Shown piece after piece: positions 16,703-25,151 of a stretch of 64,000 bases of DNA. The DNA is from Coriobacteriia bacterium. GTDB taxonomy: Bacteria; Actinomycetota; Coriobacteriia; Coriobacteriales; UBA8131. The stretch lies in NCBI GenBank assembly GCA_009783085.1, contig WRHU01000005.1:62001-126000 (forward strand). The letters run 5' to 3'. Below the pieces are notes generated by a model, which made no database searches, was not told where the DNA came from, and saw only the letters and a program-made list of their open reading frames with translations. A program made the translations under genes and the position numbers. Every line of letters starts with the position of its first letter. The first letter of the stretch is position 1.

Positions 16703-18019
16703 CTAGCTCATAAACTTACGCACAAGCGCAACTACTGGCTTGTACCAAAACGGTTCCATTTTCTTTTTTACCGCGGTAAGTTCGCGCGAAATTTCAATGT
16801 GCTGCGGACAGGCCTTTTCGCACACGCCACACTGCGTGCAGTTGCTCGGGCCGCTGTTGTTACCGCCACCGCTTCGCAGCGCCGCCGTACTCATCACGTA
16901 CGACGACATCCCCGCAACCAAACCATTTACGTGGCGGGCGTTGTAAGAAGCAAAACACCCAGGGATATTAACCCCTTGCGCGCAGGGCATACAGTAGTGA
17001 CAGCCCGTACACGGTACCTTGTCGGCAGCACGAAAAATCTCAATCACTTGTGCGATGGTGGCGTGTTCGTTTTTAGAGAGCATGCCGGGCTTTGCGGTAG
17101 CAGCAGTGTCGAGGTTTTCTCGCAACTGCTCGAGGCTGCTCATACCTGAAAGCAAAAGTGTCACCTCTGGTTGATCCCACACCCAACGCAAGCCCCAAGC
17201 TGCTGGTGTCGCTTCTTTTTGTGAGGTTTTATCTGCTGGCAAGCCTTCGTTGCTGTGTACCCTATCTGCTGGCGTCGCTTCTTTCCCCTGCGCCTTGCCT
17301 GCCTGAGCGTGCGCTTTGCCCTCAGTGTTGCTGCGTGCCTTATTCGCCTTTTCAAACAGCTGAACTGCCTTTTTGGGCAGGCCTGTGGCGAGCTTGCCTC
17401 CCAGCAGCGGCTCCATGACAATCACAGGAATACCCTTCTCGTAAGCACGCTCCAAACCAGCGCGCCCCGCCTGATAATTCTCGTCGCCATAGTTGTATTG
17501 AATCTGGCAAAAATCCCAGCCATAGCTCTCAAGCAGCTCCATGAAACCATCGCGCGCACCATGGAATGAGAACCCAAACTGCCCTATCTGCCCCTGCGCT
17601 TTTTTGTTGGCAACCCACTGTTCAATGCCCAGCTGTCGCAGGCGTTCCCATGAGTTAATTTCTCCGATATTGTGAACCAGATAGTAGTCAATGTGGTCGG
17701 TTTTGAGGCGCTTGAGCTGCTCACTAAAGAGGCGGTCAAAGTCCTCCGGTTTTTTGCACGCAACGTGCGGAAGCTTGGACGCAATGTATACCTTGTCGCG
17801 CAGCCTGAGCTTATGCAAAATCTCGCCAGTAATCACTTCGCTACCGGGATAGACGTAAGCAGTGTCAAAATAGTTGATGCCGCCCTCGATGGCTTCGCGG
17901 ATAATCTGCTCGGTTTTCTCTTTGTCGATACGCCCGCCAAGCCCGCGCGGAAAACGCATGCACCCCAAGCCCAGAACAGAAAGCTCGTTGCCTGATTTGA
18001 GGTCTTTACGATACTGCAT
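16703..18019 (-). CDS. Aldo/keto reductase with C-terminal 4Fe-4S cluster domain
   Basis: A 438-residue fusion of an aldo/keto reductase barrel with a bacterial ferredoxin-like domain. The barrel keeps D52, a Tyr near 55-57, K82 and H116 as catalytic candidates. The C-terminal part carries CTGCHYCMPCAQGVNIP and then CTQCGVCEKACPQHI, enough Cys for one or two [4Fe-4S] clusters. Between them and the barrel's last strands is a low-complexity insertion (about residues 228-280, rich in Ala/Lys/Glu/Gly) not seen in relatives. AAAGGAAC precedes the ATG. Such proteins are common in anaerobes and their substrates are mostly unknown. Confidence 0.85.
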   Translation of the reverse strand: MQYRKDLKSGNELSVLGLGCMRFPRGLGGRIDKEKTEQIIREAIEGGINYFDTAYVYPGSEVITGEILHKLRLRDKVYIASKLPHVACKKPEDFDRLFSEQLKRLKTDHIDYYLVHNIGEINSWERLRQLGIEQWVANKKAQGQIGQFGFSFHGARDGFMELLESYGWDFCQIQYNYGDENYQAGRAGLERAYEKGIPVIVMEPLLGGKLATGLPKKAVQLFEKANKARSNTEGKAHAQAGKAQGKEATPADRVHSNEGLPADKTSQKEATPAAWGLRWVWDQPEVTLLLSGMSSLEQLRENLDTAATAKPGMLSKNEHATIAQVIEIFRAADKVPCTGCHYCMPCAQGVNIPGCFASYNARHVNGLVAGMSSYVMSTAALRSGGGNNSGPSNCTQCGVCEKACPQHIEISRELTAVKKKMEPFWYKPVVALVRKFMS

Positions 18020-18073
18020 AAAAGTTCCTTTCGGTGAGGGTTCTTGCTGCGCCTGTAAAGCCTTTGCTGCCGC

Positions 18074-18562
18074 CTAAAGCTCAATAGTTTCTACCGAGAT
18101 GACCTTGCCTTTGTTTACCGTAAGAAGCAGAACGCTGGGTGGCGTGCCGTTGCGCGGATTGTTAGGAGCGCCTGGGCACAAGGTAAGCACTGCTCCTGCT
18201 ATTTCGTTTTTGAGCGTGTGTGTGTGTCCGTGAATGGCAATGTGGGGCAGCGGGTTGCCCGGAGCAAGCACCTTGGGGTTTGCTCCAGCAAGTACCGCGC
18301 GTAAATCTGAGGGCCTATGCACAACAAGAATACGTACACCGTCAAACTCTTTGAGCGCAGCAGTGGTAACGGCAGGTCCAAAGTCGTCGTGGTCGCAGTT
18401 GCCAAGCACCGCCGTTACGGGCGCTATAGTTTCAAGGTCAATAAGCACGGAGGGCGCGCCAATGTCGCCACCATGAATGATGTGGTCGCAGCCTGCAAAA
18501 ACCTCGTGTACTTTCTGCGGAAAATGTCCGTGCGTGTCGCTGATAATTCCAATTTTTTTCAT
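18074..18562 (-). CDS. YfcE/MJ0936-family metallophosphoesterase
   Basis: A 162-residue calcineurin-like phosphodiesterase. It starts with the metal-binding ISDTHGH, followed by HGGDIG, LGNCDHDD and IHGHTH, the five blocks of the family. GGGAG lies 8 bases before the ATG at 18562; an in-frame GTG at 18577 is less well placed. Relatives hydrolyse phosphodiesters in vitro; the cellular substrate is unknown. It sits between the Fe-S aldo/keto reductase (55 bases downstream) and purL (38 bases upstream), all on the minus strand. Confidence 0.85.
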   Translation of the reverse strand: MKKIGIISDTHGHFPQKVHEVFAGCDHIIHGGDIGAPSVLIDLETIAPVTAVLGNCDHDDFGPAVTTAALKEFDGVRILVVHRPSDLRAVLAGANPKVLAPGNPLPHIAIHGHTHTLKNEIAGAVLTLCPGAPNNPRNGTPPSVLLLTVNKGKVISVETIEL

Positions 18563-18600
18563 AAGGTTTGCTCCCACCCTCTCGCTTTATGTTTTTGGTC

Positions 18601-21093
18601 CTAGCGCTGCGAAACCTGTGCTTCAAGGCTTTCTTGATACACCGAGCTTATGCCCGCAAAGGAACCGTCAGGAGCATCGTTGAGCGGTACATCAAGCTTG
18701 TCTTTAATAATAAGGCGCTCACCACCCACCTCACCAAGAACACTGTAGGGAACCCGTCGCTCGGCAAGTAAGTCCAAAAAGGTTTCTACCTTTTCCTCGG
18801 CAAGACTCACCACAATGCGACTTTGCGTTTCTGCAAAGAGCGATGCAGCGGGCGGCAAATCATCATCAAGTGCTATCTCTGCGCCGAGGTTGCCGGCAAT
18901 ACAGCTTTCTGCCAGAGCAACTGCAAAACCACCTTCGCTACAATCATGTGCGCTTGACAACAAGCCAGCACGTACGGCATCGCACACACAGTCTTGCACG
19001 TCGCGCTCAAGGTCAAGGTCAAGCGCAGGCACAGCACCAGCAACCATACCAAAATGCAGCTTGAGATATTCGCTGCCACCCATCTCATCGAGGGTTTCGC
19101 CCACAAGAATAATCGTGTCGCCCGCTTGCTTAAATGCTGCGGTGGTTACGCAAGAAATGTCGTCAATAGTACCCACAATGCCAATGGCGGGCGTGGGATA
19201 AATGGCGTTTCCAAAACTCTCGTTATAAAAGCTTACGTTGCCGCTAATAACGGGAATGTTGTAGTGCTTGCACGCCGTGGACAAACCGCTTATCGCCTTG
19301 TGGAAGGTATAAAAAACCTCGGGTTTTTCGGGGTTGCCAAAGTTGAGGCAATCGGTGATAGCGGCAGGCTTTGCGCCCACGCAGGCAAGGTTTCTCATGC
19401 CCTCTGCCAGCGCAATCTGCGCACCAACGTAAGGGTCGAGATAGCAATAACGCCCATTGCAGTCGGTTGAGGCGGCGATGCCCCGGATGCTCATCTCGCC
19501 ACGTCCCGTGTCGCCAATTCTCAAAACAGCCGCATCTGCACCCGGCAACACAACCGTATTGTTTTGTACTTGGTGGTCATACTGTCGCCAAATCCAAGCA
19601 CGGGAGCAGATGTTGGGGCTTGCGAGCAGTGCGGTGAGTGCTGCAGCATAGTTTTGCTCATCGCCCCTCAGCGTTGCAAGCTCCGTAGTGTGCACAAACG
19701 AAAGGTCGATAGTTTGCACTGCGTCAAGATATTCGGGACGCTTCATTTCGGGGTCGTATTCAGGCGCACTGTTGGCAAGCATTTCTGCAGGCATATCAGC
19801 AACCACCTCAAAGCCCGCTGGCAAAGCAGAATCACGCACCACAAAACGTCCTGTGTCGGTAATCAAACCAATGTGCGAACAGGCAACACCCCAACGAGCG
19901 CAGGCCTCGGCAACCGCAGCATAATCTTCGGGACGCACCACCGCAAGCATACGCTCTTGCGACTCGCTCACCATAATTTCAAAGGGCTGCATATTTTCCT
20001 CGCGCTGCACAACCGCACGCACGTCGATGTCAATGCCCACGCCACCTCGGCTTGCCATTTCGCTTGCCGAGCTGGTCAAGCCTGCCGCTCCTAAGTCGCC
20101 CAAAGCAACAAAGATGCCCCGCTTCAAAAGTTCAAGGCACACTTCGATAAGGAGTTTTTCTTCAAAGGGGTCGCCCACCTGCACGGCAGGGCGCTTATTC
20201 TCAGCAGCTTCATCAAACTCTTGACTTGCCAACACACTTGCGCCGCCAATGCCGTCACGCCCGGTACTTGAGCCAATAAGTACCACAAAGTTACCCGGCC
20301 CCGAGCCCACTGCACGCGTTAATTCCTCCTCGCGCATAAGCCCTATCGCCATTGCGTTAATAAGACAGTTGCCCTCGTAGGTTTCCTCAAAATAGACTTC
20401 GCCGCCTACCGTGGGCACACCCAAACAGTTGCCGTACGAGCTAATGCCCGCTACCGCTCCGTCAAAAAGATAGCGTTGGCGTGGTTTGTCCAGCGTGCCA
20501 AAACGCAACGAATCCAAACAAGCAATAGGACGGGCTCCCATGGTAAAAATGTCGCGGATAATACCGCCCACGCCCGTTGCTGCGCCCTCAAAAGGCTCGA
20601 TGGCGCTGGGGTGATTGTGAGATTCCATCTTAAAAGCAACCGCCCAACCGTCACCCACGCTAATAACTCCTGCATTTTCTCCCGGGCCTTGCAACACATG
20701 GTCGCCTTCGCTTGAGAACATACGCAACTGCTTTTTGGAATGTTTGTATGAGCAATGCTCGCTCCACATAAGCGAGTAAATATACAGCTCCGTAAGGCTC
20801 GGCACCCTGCCTTGGGTGGCTACAACATTTTCATATTCCTCAGGGGTAAGCCCCAGCTCAACGGCTACTTGTGCTGCGAGTTTTGGGTCGAGCGTTTCGA
20901 TGGGATTATTCTGGTTGGCGCTACCGCTGCCGTTATTGCCGCTGCCCTGGCTTGCTTGGTTGACATTGCCGCTGTTATTGTCGCTGCCCTGGGTTGCCTG
21001 GTTGGCGCTGCTGCCGCTATTGTCGCTGCCCGGGGTTGCCTGGTTGGCGCTGCTGCCCTGTGTGTCCTGGGTGTCTTGGGTGTGTTCGCTCAT
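18601..21093 (-). CDS. purL: Phosphoribosylformylglycinamidine synthase subunit PurL (small type)
   Basis: The 830-residue ATP-dependent synthetase half of FGAM synthase, which takes ammonia delivered by PurQ to convert FGAR to FGAM in purine synthesis. Family motifs include MWSEHCSYKHSKK, GPGENAGV, ESHNHPSAIEPF and DLGAAGLTSSASEMA. The first ~65 residues are a Gln/Asn/Ser/Gly-rich extension in which SSANQAT-GSDN units recur, encoded by repeats at about 20920-21075; normal PurL begins near residue 68. The start overlaps purQ by four bases. The short PurL form requires the separate PurS and PurQ, both present upstream. Confidence 0.95.
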   Translation of the reverse strand: MSEHTQDTQDTQGSSANQATPGSDNSGSSANQATQGSDNNSGNVNQASQGSGNNGSGSANQNNPIETLDPKLAAQVAVELGLTPEEYENVVATQGRVPSLTELYIYSLMWSEHCSYKHSKKQLRMFSSEGDHVLQGPGENAGVISVGDGWAVAFKMESHNHPSAIEPFEGAATGVGGIIRDIFTMGARPIACLDSLRFGTLDKPRQRYLFDGAVAGISSYGNCLGVPTVGGEVYFEETYEGNCLINAMAIGLMREEELTRAVGSGPGNFVVLIGSSTGRDGIGGASVLASQEFDEAAENKRPAVQVGDPFEEKLLIEVCLELLKRGIFVALGDLGAAGLTSSASEMASRGGVGIDIDVRAVVQREENMQPFEIMVSESQERMLAVVRPEDYAAVAEACARWGVACSHIGLITDTGRFVVRDSALPAGFEVVADMPAEMLANSAPEYDPEMKRPEYLDAVQTIDLSFVHTTELATLRGDEQNYAAALTALLASPNICSRAWIWRQYDHQVQNNTVVLPGADAAVLRIGDTGRGEMSIRGIAASTDCNGRYCYLDPYVGAQIALAEGMRNLACVGAKPAAITDCLNFGNPEKPEVFYTFHKAISGLSTACKHYNIPVISGNVSFYNESFGNAIYPTPAIGIVGTIDDISCVTTAAFKQAGDTIILVGETLDEMGGSEYLKLHFGMVAGAVPALDLDLERDVQDCVCDAVRAGLLSSAHDCSEGGFAVALAESCIAGNLGAEIALDDDLPPAASLFAETQSRIVVSLAEEKVETFLDLLAERRVPYSVLGEVGGERLIIKDKLDVPLNDAPDGSFAGISSVYQESLEAQVSQR

Positions 21094-21965
21094 TTGCCAG
21101 CCACCTCCCGAGCATACGAAATAATTGCGGAGAAAAACGGGGCTCCGTCCGTACCGCCGCTAACGCCGTCAACCACACGCTCGGGGTGCGGCATGAGCCC
21201 AAAGACATTGCCTGCTTTGTTGCAAATGCCTGCAATGTCATCAAGCGAACCGTTGGTGGCAAAACCACCTAACTCTCCAGCAGCTGCCTGCGCAACCCTG
21301 CTAGATGCCTGCGCAACCCTGCTAGATGCCTGCGCAACCCCGGTGGTAGCGTTGGCAGCCTGTACGGCCTTGTTGACAACCTGTACGGTTCCAGTGGTAG
21401 CGTTGGCAGCCTGTACGGCCCCGGTGGTAGCGTTGGCAACCGGCGCTCCGGCTGGCTCGCAGTAACGCAGCACCACTTGTTCGCCACTGTTGAGTGCATC
21501 AAGCGTGGGCTCGTCACAAATAAAATTGCCCTCGCCATGGTTTATGGGAACGTTAAGCACCGTGCCGGGCGCAAGGTCAAGCCACTTGCACACACTTTTC
21601 TCAACGCGCACGGGAGCATTCTCACAGATAAACTTAAGCTTCGCATTGCGGATAAGCGCTCCGGGCAACAGCTGCGCCTCGGTAAGAATCTGAAATCCGT
21701 TGCAAATACCAAGCACCGGACGACCCGCCTTTGCATACCGTATCAGTGCTTCCATAACGGGAGAAAAGCGTGCGACTGCACCGCAACGCAAATAATCTCC
21801 GTAAGAAAAACCTCCCGGAAGCACCAGCGCATCATAGCTGTCTAAGTTGGTTTCTTGGTGCCAAACAGGGGTGGCTTCGTGTCCCAAAAATCGCAGAGCG
21901 TACAAAACATCTTGTTCACAGTTGGAGCCTGGAAAGACCACTACGCCAAAGTTGCAAGCCGCCAT
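21090..21965 (-). CDS. purQ: Phosphoribosylformylglycinamidine synthase subunit PurQ (glutaminase)
   Basis: A 291-residue class I glutamine amidotransferase that feeds ammonia to PurL. GGFSYGDYLRCG, the nucleophile region LGICNGFQ and the late LMPHPERV are present. The usual length is about 225-235; the surplus is a low-complexity insertion after VVLRYCEPAG in which ANATTG and VAQASSR units repeat (DNA 21278-21440), just before the conserved TNGSLDDIAGI. The frame extends to 22088 but the upstream part lies antisense to nothing useful and over purS; the ATG at 21965, one base after the purS stop, gives the family start (FGVVVFPGSNCEQD). Confidence 0.95.
   Translation of the reverse strand: MAACNFGVVVFPGSNCEQDVLYALRFLGHEATPVWHQETNLDSYDALVLPGGFSYGDYLRCGAVARFSPVMEALIRYAKAGRPVLGICNGFQILTEAQLLPGALIRNAKLKFICENAPVRVEKSVCKWLDLAPGTVLNVPINHGEGNFICDEPTLDALNSGEQVVLRYCEPAGAPVANATTGAVQAANATTGTVQVVNKAVQAANATTGVAQASSRVAQASSRVAQAAAGELGGFATNGSLDDIAGICNKAGNVFGLMPHPERVVDGVSGGTDGAPFFSAIISYAREVAGK
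21278..21440. repeat. Short tandem repeats inside purQ
   Basis: Three copies of a 21-base unit (CTAGATGCCTGCGCAACCCTG type) followed by three copies of a GGTGGTAGCGTTGGCA-type unit with variable spacers. They encode the extra loop in PurQ and keep the frame. Confidence 0.85.
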
Positions 21966-21966
21966 A

Positions 21967-22203
21967 TTATGCGCTTTCCTCAATACGAAAATCCTCGATG
22001 ACAGGGTTGGCAAGCAGCTTTTCGCACATCTCTTGTACGGTGGCAAGCTCGACCTCGTCAGCGGTTTCAAGCTGGATAAACTTGCCAATTCTCACGTCTT
22101 TTACGCCCTCATATCCAAGATTTTCCAGAGCGTGGTTTACCGTTGTGCCCGCTGGATCAAAGATGCCTTGCTTGGACGTAACGTATATGTCGTAGTGTTT
22201 CAT
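21967..22203 (-). CDS. purS: Phosphoribosylformylglycinamidine synthase subunit PurS
   Basis: A 78-residue bridging subunit that brings PurL and PurQ together. The sequence has the PurS pattern: an initial beta strand (HYDIYVTSKQGIFDP), GTTVNHALENLGYEGVKDVRIGK and a late EMCEKLLANPVIEDF. Length matches the family (80-85). It heads purS-purQ-purL, with a 1-base gap to purQ. Confidence 0.95.
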   Translation of the reverse strand: MKHYDIYVTSKQGIFDPAGTTVNHALENLGYEGVKDVRIGKFIQLETADEVELATVQEMCEKLLANPVIEDFRIEESA

Positions 22204-22215
22204 TTGTGTCCCTTT

Positions 22216-23271
22216 TTACTTTTTTTGCTGGCGTTGTTTTTCTTGCGAACTCGCCTTTGCCTGCCCGTCCACCTTCTTAGACGCGCTCGCCTTCCCCTGA
22301 GAACTCGCCTTTGCCTGCCCGTCCACCTTCTTAGACGCGCTCGCCTTCCCCTGAGAGCTCGCCTTTGCCTGCCCACCAACCTTGTCAGACACATTCGCCT
22401 TACCCTGCGAACTCACCTTGCCCTGCGAGCTCGTTTTGTCCGCAAGAACAGCAGCCTTGCGCTTCGCACCACGACGAACGTTTTTACGGCTCGCTTTCTC
22501 CGCCTCGCGCGCCTCCTCTAACTCACGCGCATACGCCGCTGCTTCCTCCTCATGCTTGACTTGCTTGGGAGTTTTTTTGCCTCCCGAAAACTGCGCCCGA
22601 TGCTTTTTTGTCAGCGGACGTATTTTCACAAAATCCAATATGAGCGCCGGAATTACCGTTCCGTAGGCAAGCAAAACAAGAACAACCCATACCTGCTGAG
22701 GCAAGGTGTTAAGCAAGCCGGTGTATTGGAAGGCAATCGCGCACAGTATCGACACAAGCGCTATTGCCAACAAAGTCCAATAAATCTTGCGGAGCCGCTT
22801 GTACTGAGCGGTTTCAGGAAAGGCAGAAGCTCTATTGTCTGCCGCTTGTTGGGTCTGTTTTGCCGAGGAGGTCGCTTTTGCAGCTGCTGCGTTCGTGCCG
22901 GTCTTTGCAGCCCCCTCAGCCGCCGAAGCTTCAGCAGCCTCGGTAGTCTTTTTGCTCCCCTCTCCAAACAATGCCGTTGCAATGCCCGCCAGAGGACCTT
23001 TTTTCTCCTCGATGGGCTCAAGACCAGCTGCTACACGAGCCGCCTTTTCCTTTTCTTTTGCACGGCGTGCGCGCTCCTCGTCTTTCCGACGTTTCTCGGC
23101 ATCACGCTTTTTTTGCGCTGCTCGCTTCTCGCTTGCCGTGGTAGGTTTTTTCTTGATATACACCGAAGCTGCCGCCTGTGACTTTGGCTTTGCGCTTGAA
23201 GCAGACTTACGCGTTTTGCCGCTGGGGCCCTCGCCCTGATAGCGGTCGTTCATTGGATTACGTTGGGCCAT
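22216..23271 (-). CDS. Hypothetical repeat-rich membrane protein
   Basis: A 351-residue protein I do not recognise. It has a long basic and then charged N-terminal region (residues ~20-90 rich in Lys/Arg/Glu/Ala, probably coiled coil), an Ala/Thr-rich linker, two membrane spans around the middle (LLAIALVSILCAIAF and VWVVLVLLAYGTVIPALIL), another charged helix, and a C-terminal tail of 18-residue repeats (GKASASKKVDGQAKASSQ). AAGGAG lies 9 bases before the ATG at 23271; an upstream extension to 23346 is rejected. It ends 12 bases before purS on the same strand, so it may be co-transcribed with the purine genes without sharing their function. Confidence 0.7.
   Translation of the reverse strand: MAQRNPMNDRYQGEGPSGKTRKSASSAKPKSQAAASVYIKKKPTTASEKRAAQKKRDAEKRRKDEERARRAKEKEKAARVAAGLEPIEEKKGPLAGIATALFGEGSKKTTEAAEASAAEGAAKTGTNAAAAKATSSAKQTQQAADNRASAFPETAQYKRLRKIYWTLLAIALVSILCAIAFQYTGLLNTLPQQVWVVLVLLAYGTVIPALILDFVKIRPLTKKHRAQFSGGKKTPKQVKHEEEAAAYARELEEAREAEKASRKNVRRGAKRKAAVLADKTSSQGKVSSQGKANVSDKVGGQAKASSQGKASASKKVDGQAKASSQGKASASKKVDGQAKASSQEKQRQQKK
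22247..22380. repeat. 54-bp tandem repeat, about 2.5 copies
   Basis: Nearly identical 54-base units start at 22247, 22301 and 22355 (third truncated and diverging). In frame they encode the 18-residue repeat of the membrane protein. Near-identity suggests a recent duplication. Confidence 0.9.
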
Positions 23272-23568
23272 AACAAATACTCCTTGCCGTTGCTCACACC
23301 AGCAGAAAACTGCCGTTTTTTCATTATCACTAACTATATCAGACACAAGCCGTCTAAAGCCTCAAAAAGCTCGATGAAAGCACGCTTGAACACACCAACA
23401 AGAACCAAACAAGAACAAGTGATACAATGCTTGCTTGTTCGATAAGAACTTTGTTTTTGAGGAATGTTGTATCAAGGAATGTTGCATCTAATCGAGAGCC
23501 GTTGCAGCCGAATGTTGTTTGGCGACCTAAAATGTTAGTGAGCCCCGACCTAAGGTGGTCTGTTACCA

Positions 23569-25143
23569 ATGAGCATTTCAATTTCAAAACGTATTGACGC
23601 CCTGCCCCTAACGCCGCTCGTTTTGCGCGTGCTGCTTATTACTGGCATTGGTTGGATGTTTGACGCCATGGATCAAGGTATGGTGTCTGGAATCCTTGCC
23701 GCCATTGGAGAAGACCCCAACTGGGCTATCGGTCTTACCGAGAAGACCTTCCTTATCAGCTCTGGCGTTGTAGGTATGATTATTGGTGCTGCACTCTCGG
23801 GCATTGCAGCAGATCGCTGGGGACGCAGAACCGTCATTGTCACCACCTTGCTTATTTTTAGTTTGGGAAGCGCTCTGTGCGGTATGGCTCCCAACTACGT
23901 ATCACTTTTGATTTTCCGCTTTATTACGGGGCTCGGTCTTGGTGGTGAGCTGCCCGTTGCTTCAACGCTCGTGAGTGAGTTTTCGCCCGTCAAATCACGT
24001 GGCAGAAACGTCGTTATCCTTGAGAGTTTTTGGGCATGGGGCTGGATAGTTGCCGCTCTTGTTGCCTATCTTGCTATCCCTGTCTACGGCTGGCGTGTGG
24101 CCTTCTTTATTGGCGCTGTTCCTGCTTTGTTTGCCGCTGTGCTTCGTTTTGCGGTTCCAGAATCTCCACGCTACCTTGAGGCGCAGGGCAGGCACACCGA
24201 GGCAAATGCGCTTGTTCACCAAATGGAGGTTCAAGCTGGCGTAGCTACCAAAGAAACTCTTGCGGAGGGCGCTGCCAAAAACGCTGCCTCTAACAAGCAG
24301 TCAAACGAGCTGCTGAGCGAGAGCATAAAGCAAGAACGTGAGCCCTTTCTCGCTTCGCTTAAAAGTCTGTTTTCTGGGGAGCATCTGCGCTCGACCCTTG
24401 TTTTATGGGTGCTGTGGTTTGGCATAAATCTGGGATATTACGGCTTTGTGCTGTGGACGCCAAGTCTTTTGCTTGCGCAAGGATTTACGCTTACAAAAAG
24501 TCTTGAGTTTGTGCTTATCATGTGTTTTGCCCAGCTGCCCGGCTATTTTCTTGCAGCCTACTTAATAGAGAAGCTGGGACGTAAGCCAGTGCTTGCAGGA
24601 TTTTTCTTGGGTACTGCTTTTGCGGCTTGGTTCTTTGGGCAGGCGGGAAGCGACGGACAAATACTTGCTGCCGGCTGCCTCCTGTACTTCTTTGCATTGG
24701 GAGCATGGGGTTGCGTTTATTCCTACACACCAGAGCTCTACCCCACCAAGATTCGTGGTTTGGGCGTAGGCTGGGCGGCTTCATTTGGACGTGTTGGCAC
24801 TTTGGTTGCTCCGTTTCTCCTTCCTGCGCTTTACGCTTTCTTTGGGAGCGAGAACGGCTTTAGCATACTCTTTGTGCTGCTCACCGTTGTTTTTGCTGTA
24901 GTCGCTTTGGTAGTGGTCATTTTTGGCAGAGAAACTATGAACGTGGCTTTGGATACCTCGTTTGCTTCCCTTAAGGACAAGGACGGCAAACAACCTTCTG
25001 CCCTCGCTACTGTTTGGAATAACATAAAAAGCTCCAAGCTCGACCTTGCTCAAGCAGTGCTTTCGGCAGTGCTTCTTTTGCTGTTGCTTGTGTTCTGGTT
25101 TGTGCTTTGGGCCGCACTCGAGCTGAATATGGTTGTGTTCTAG
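23569..25143 (+). CDS. MFS transporter, NiaP/sugar- or aromatic-acid symporter type
   Basis: A 524-residue carrier with twelve membrane segments. The loop motifs GIAADRWGRRTV, RFITGLGLGGELPVA and PESPRYL are those of the group that includes niacin (NiaP) and aromatic-acid:H+ symporters. A hydrophilic central loop after PESPRYL is extended by about 40 residues (ATKETLAEGAAKNAASNKQ region). AAGGTGG precedes the ATG by 11 bases. The upstream gap holds four AATGTTG words (23463, 23478, 23511, 23531). The substrate cannot be told from sequence; neighbours give no clue. Confidence 0.8.
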   Translation: MSISISKRIDALPLTPLVLRVLLITGIGWMFDAMDQGMVSGILAAIGEDPNWAIGLTEKTFLISSGVVGMIIGAALSGIAADRWGRRTVIVTTLLIFSLGSALCGMAPNYVSLLIFRFITGLGLGGELPVASTLVSEFSPVKSRGRNVVILESFWAWGWIVAALVAYLAIPVYGWRVAFFIGAVPALFAAVLRFAVPESPRYLEAQGRHTEANALVHQMEVQAGVATKETLAEGAAKNAASNKQSNELLSESIKQEREPFLASLKSLFSGEHLRSTLVLWVLWFGINLGYYGFVLWTPSLLLAQGFTLTKSLEFVLIMCFAQLPGYFLAAYLIEKLGRKPVLAGFFLGTAFAAWFFGQAGSDGQILAAGCLLYFFALGAWGCVYSYTPELYPTKIRGLGVGWAASFGRVGTLVAPFLLPALYAFFGSENGFSILFVLLTVVFAVVALVVVIFGRETMNVALDTSFASLKDKDGKQPSALATVWNNIKSSKLDLAQAVLSAVLLLLLLVFWFVLWAALELNMVVF

Positions 25144-25151
25144 GACATGCC

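Noticed and set aside
22247..22380. Possible CRISPR array
   Set aside because: The 54-bp units are contiguous without unique spacers and encode an in-frame protein repeat.
21847..22521. Plus-strand frame of 224 codons rich in Leu/Arg
   Set aside because: Shadow of purQ, purS and the repeat-rich membrane protein; composition follows the opposite strand's repeats.
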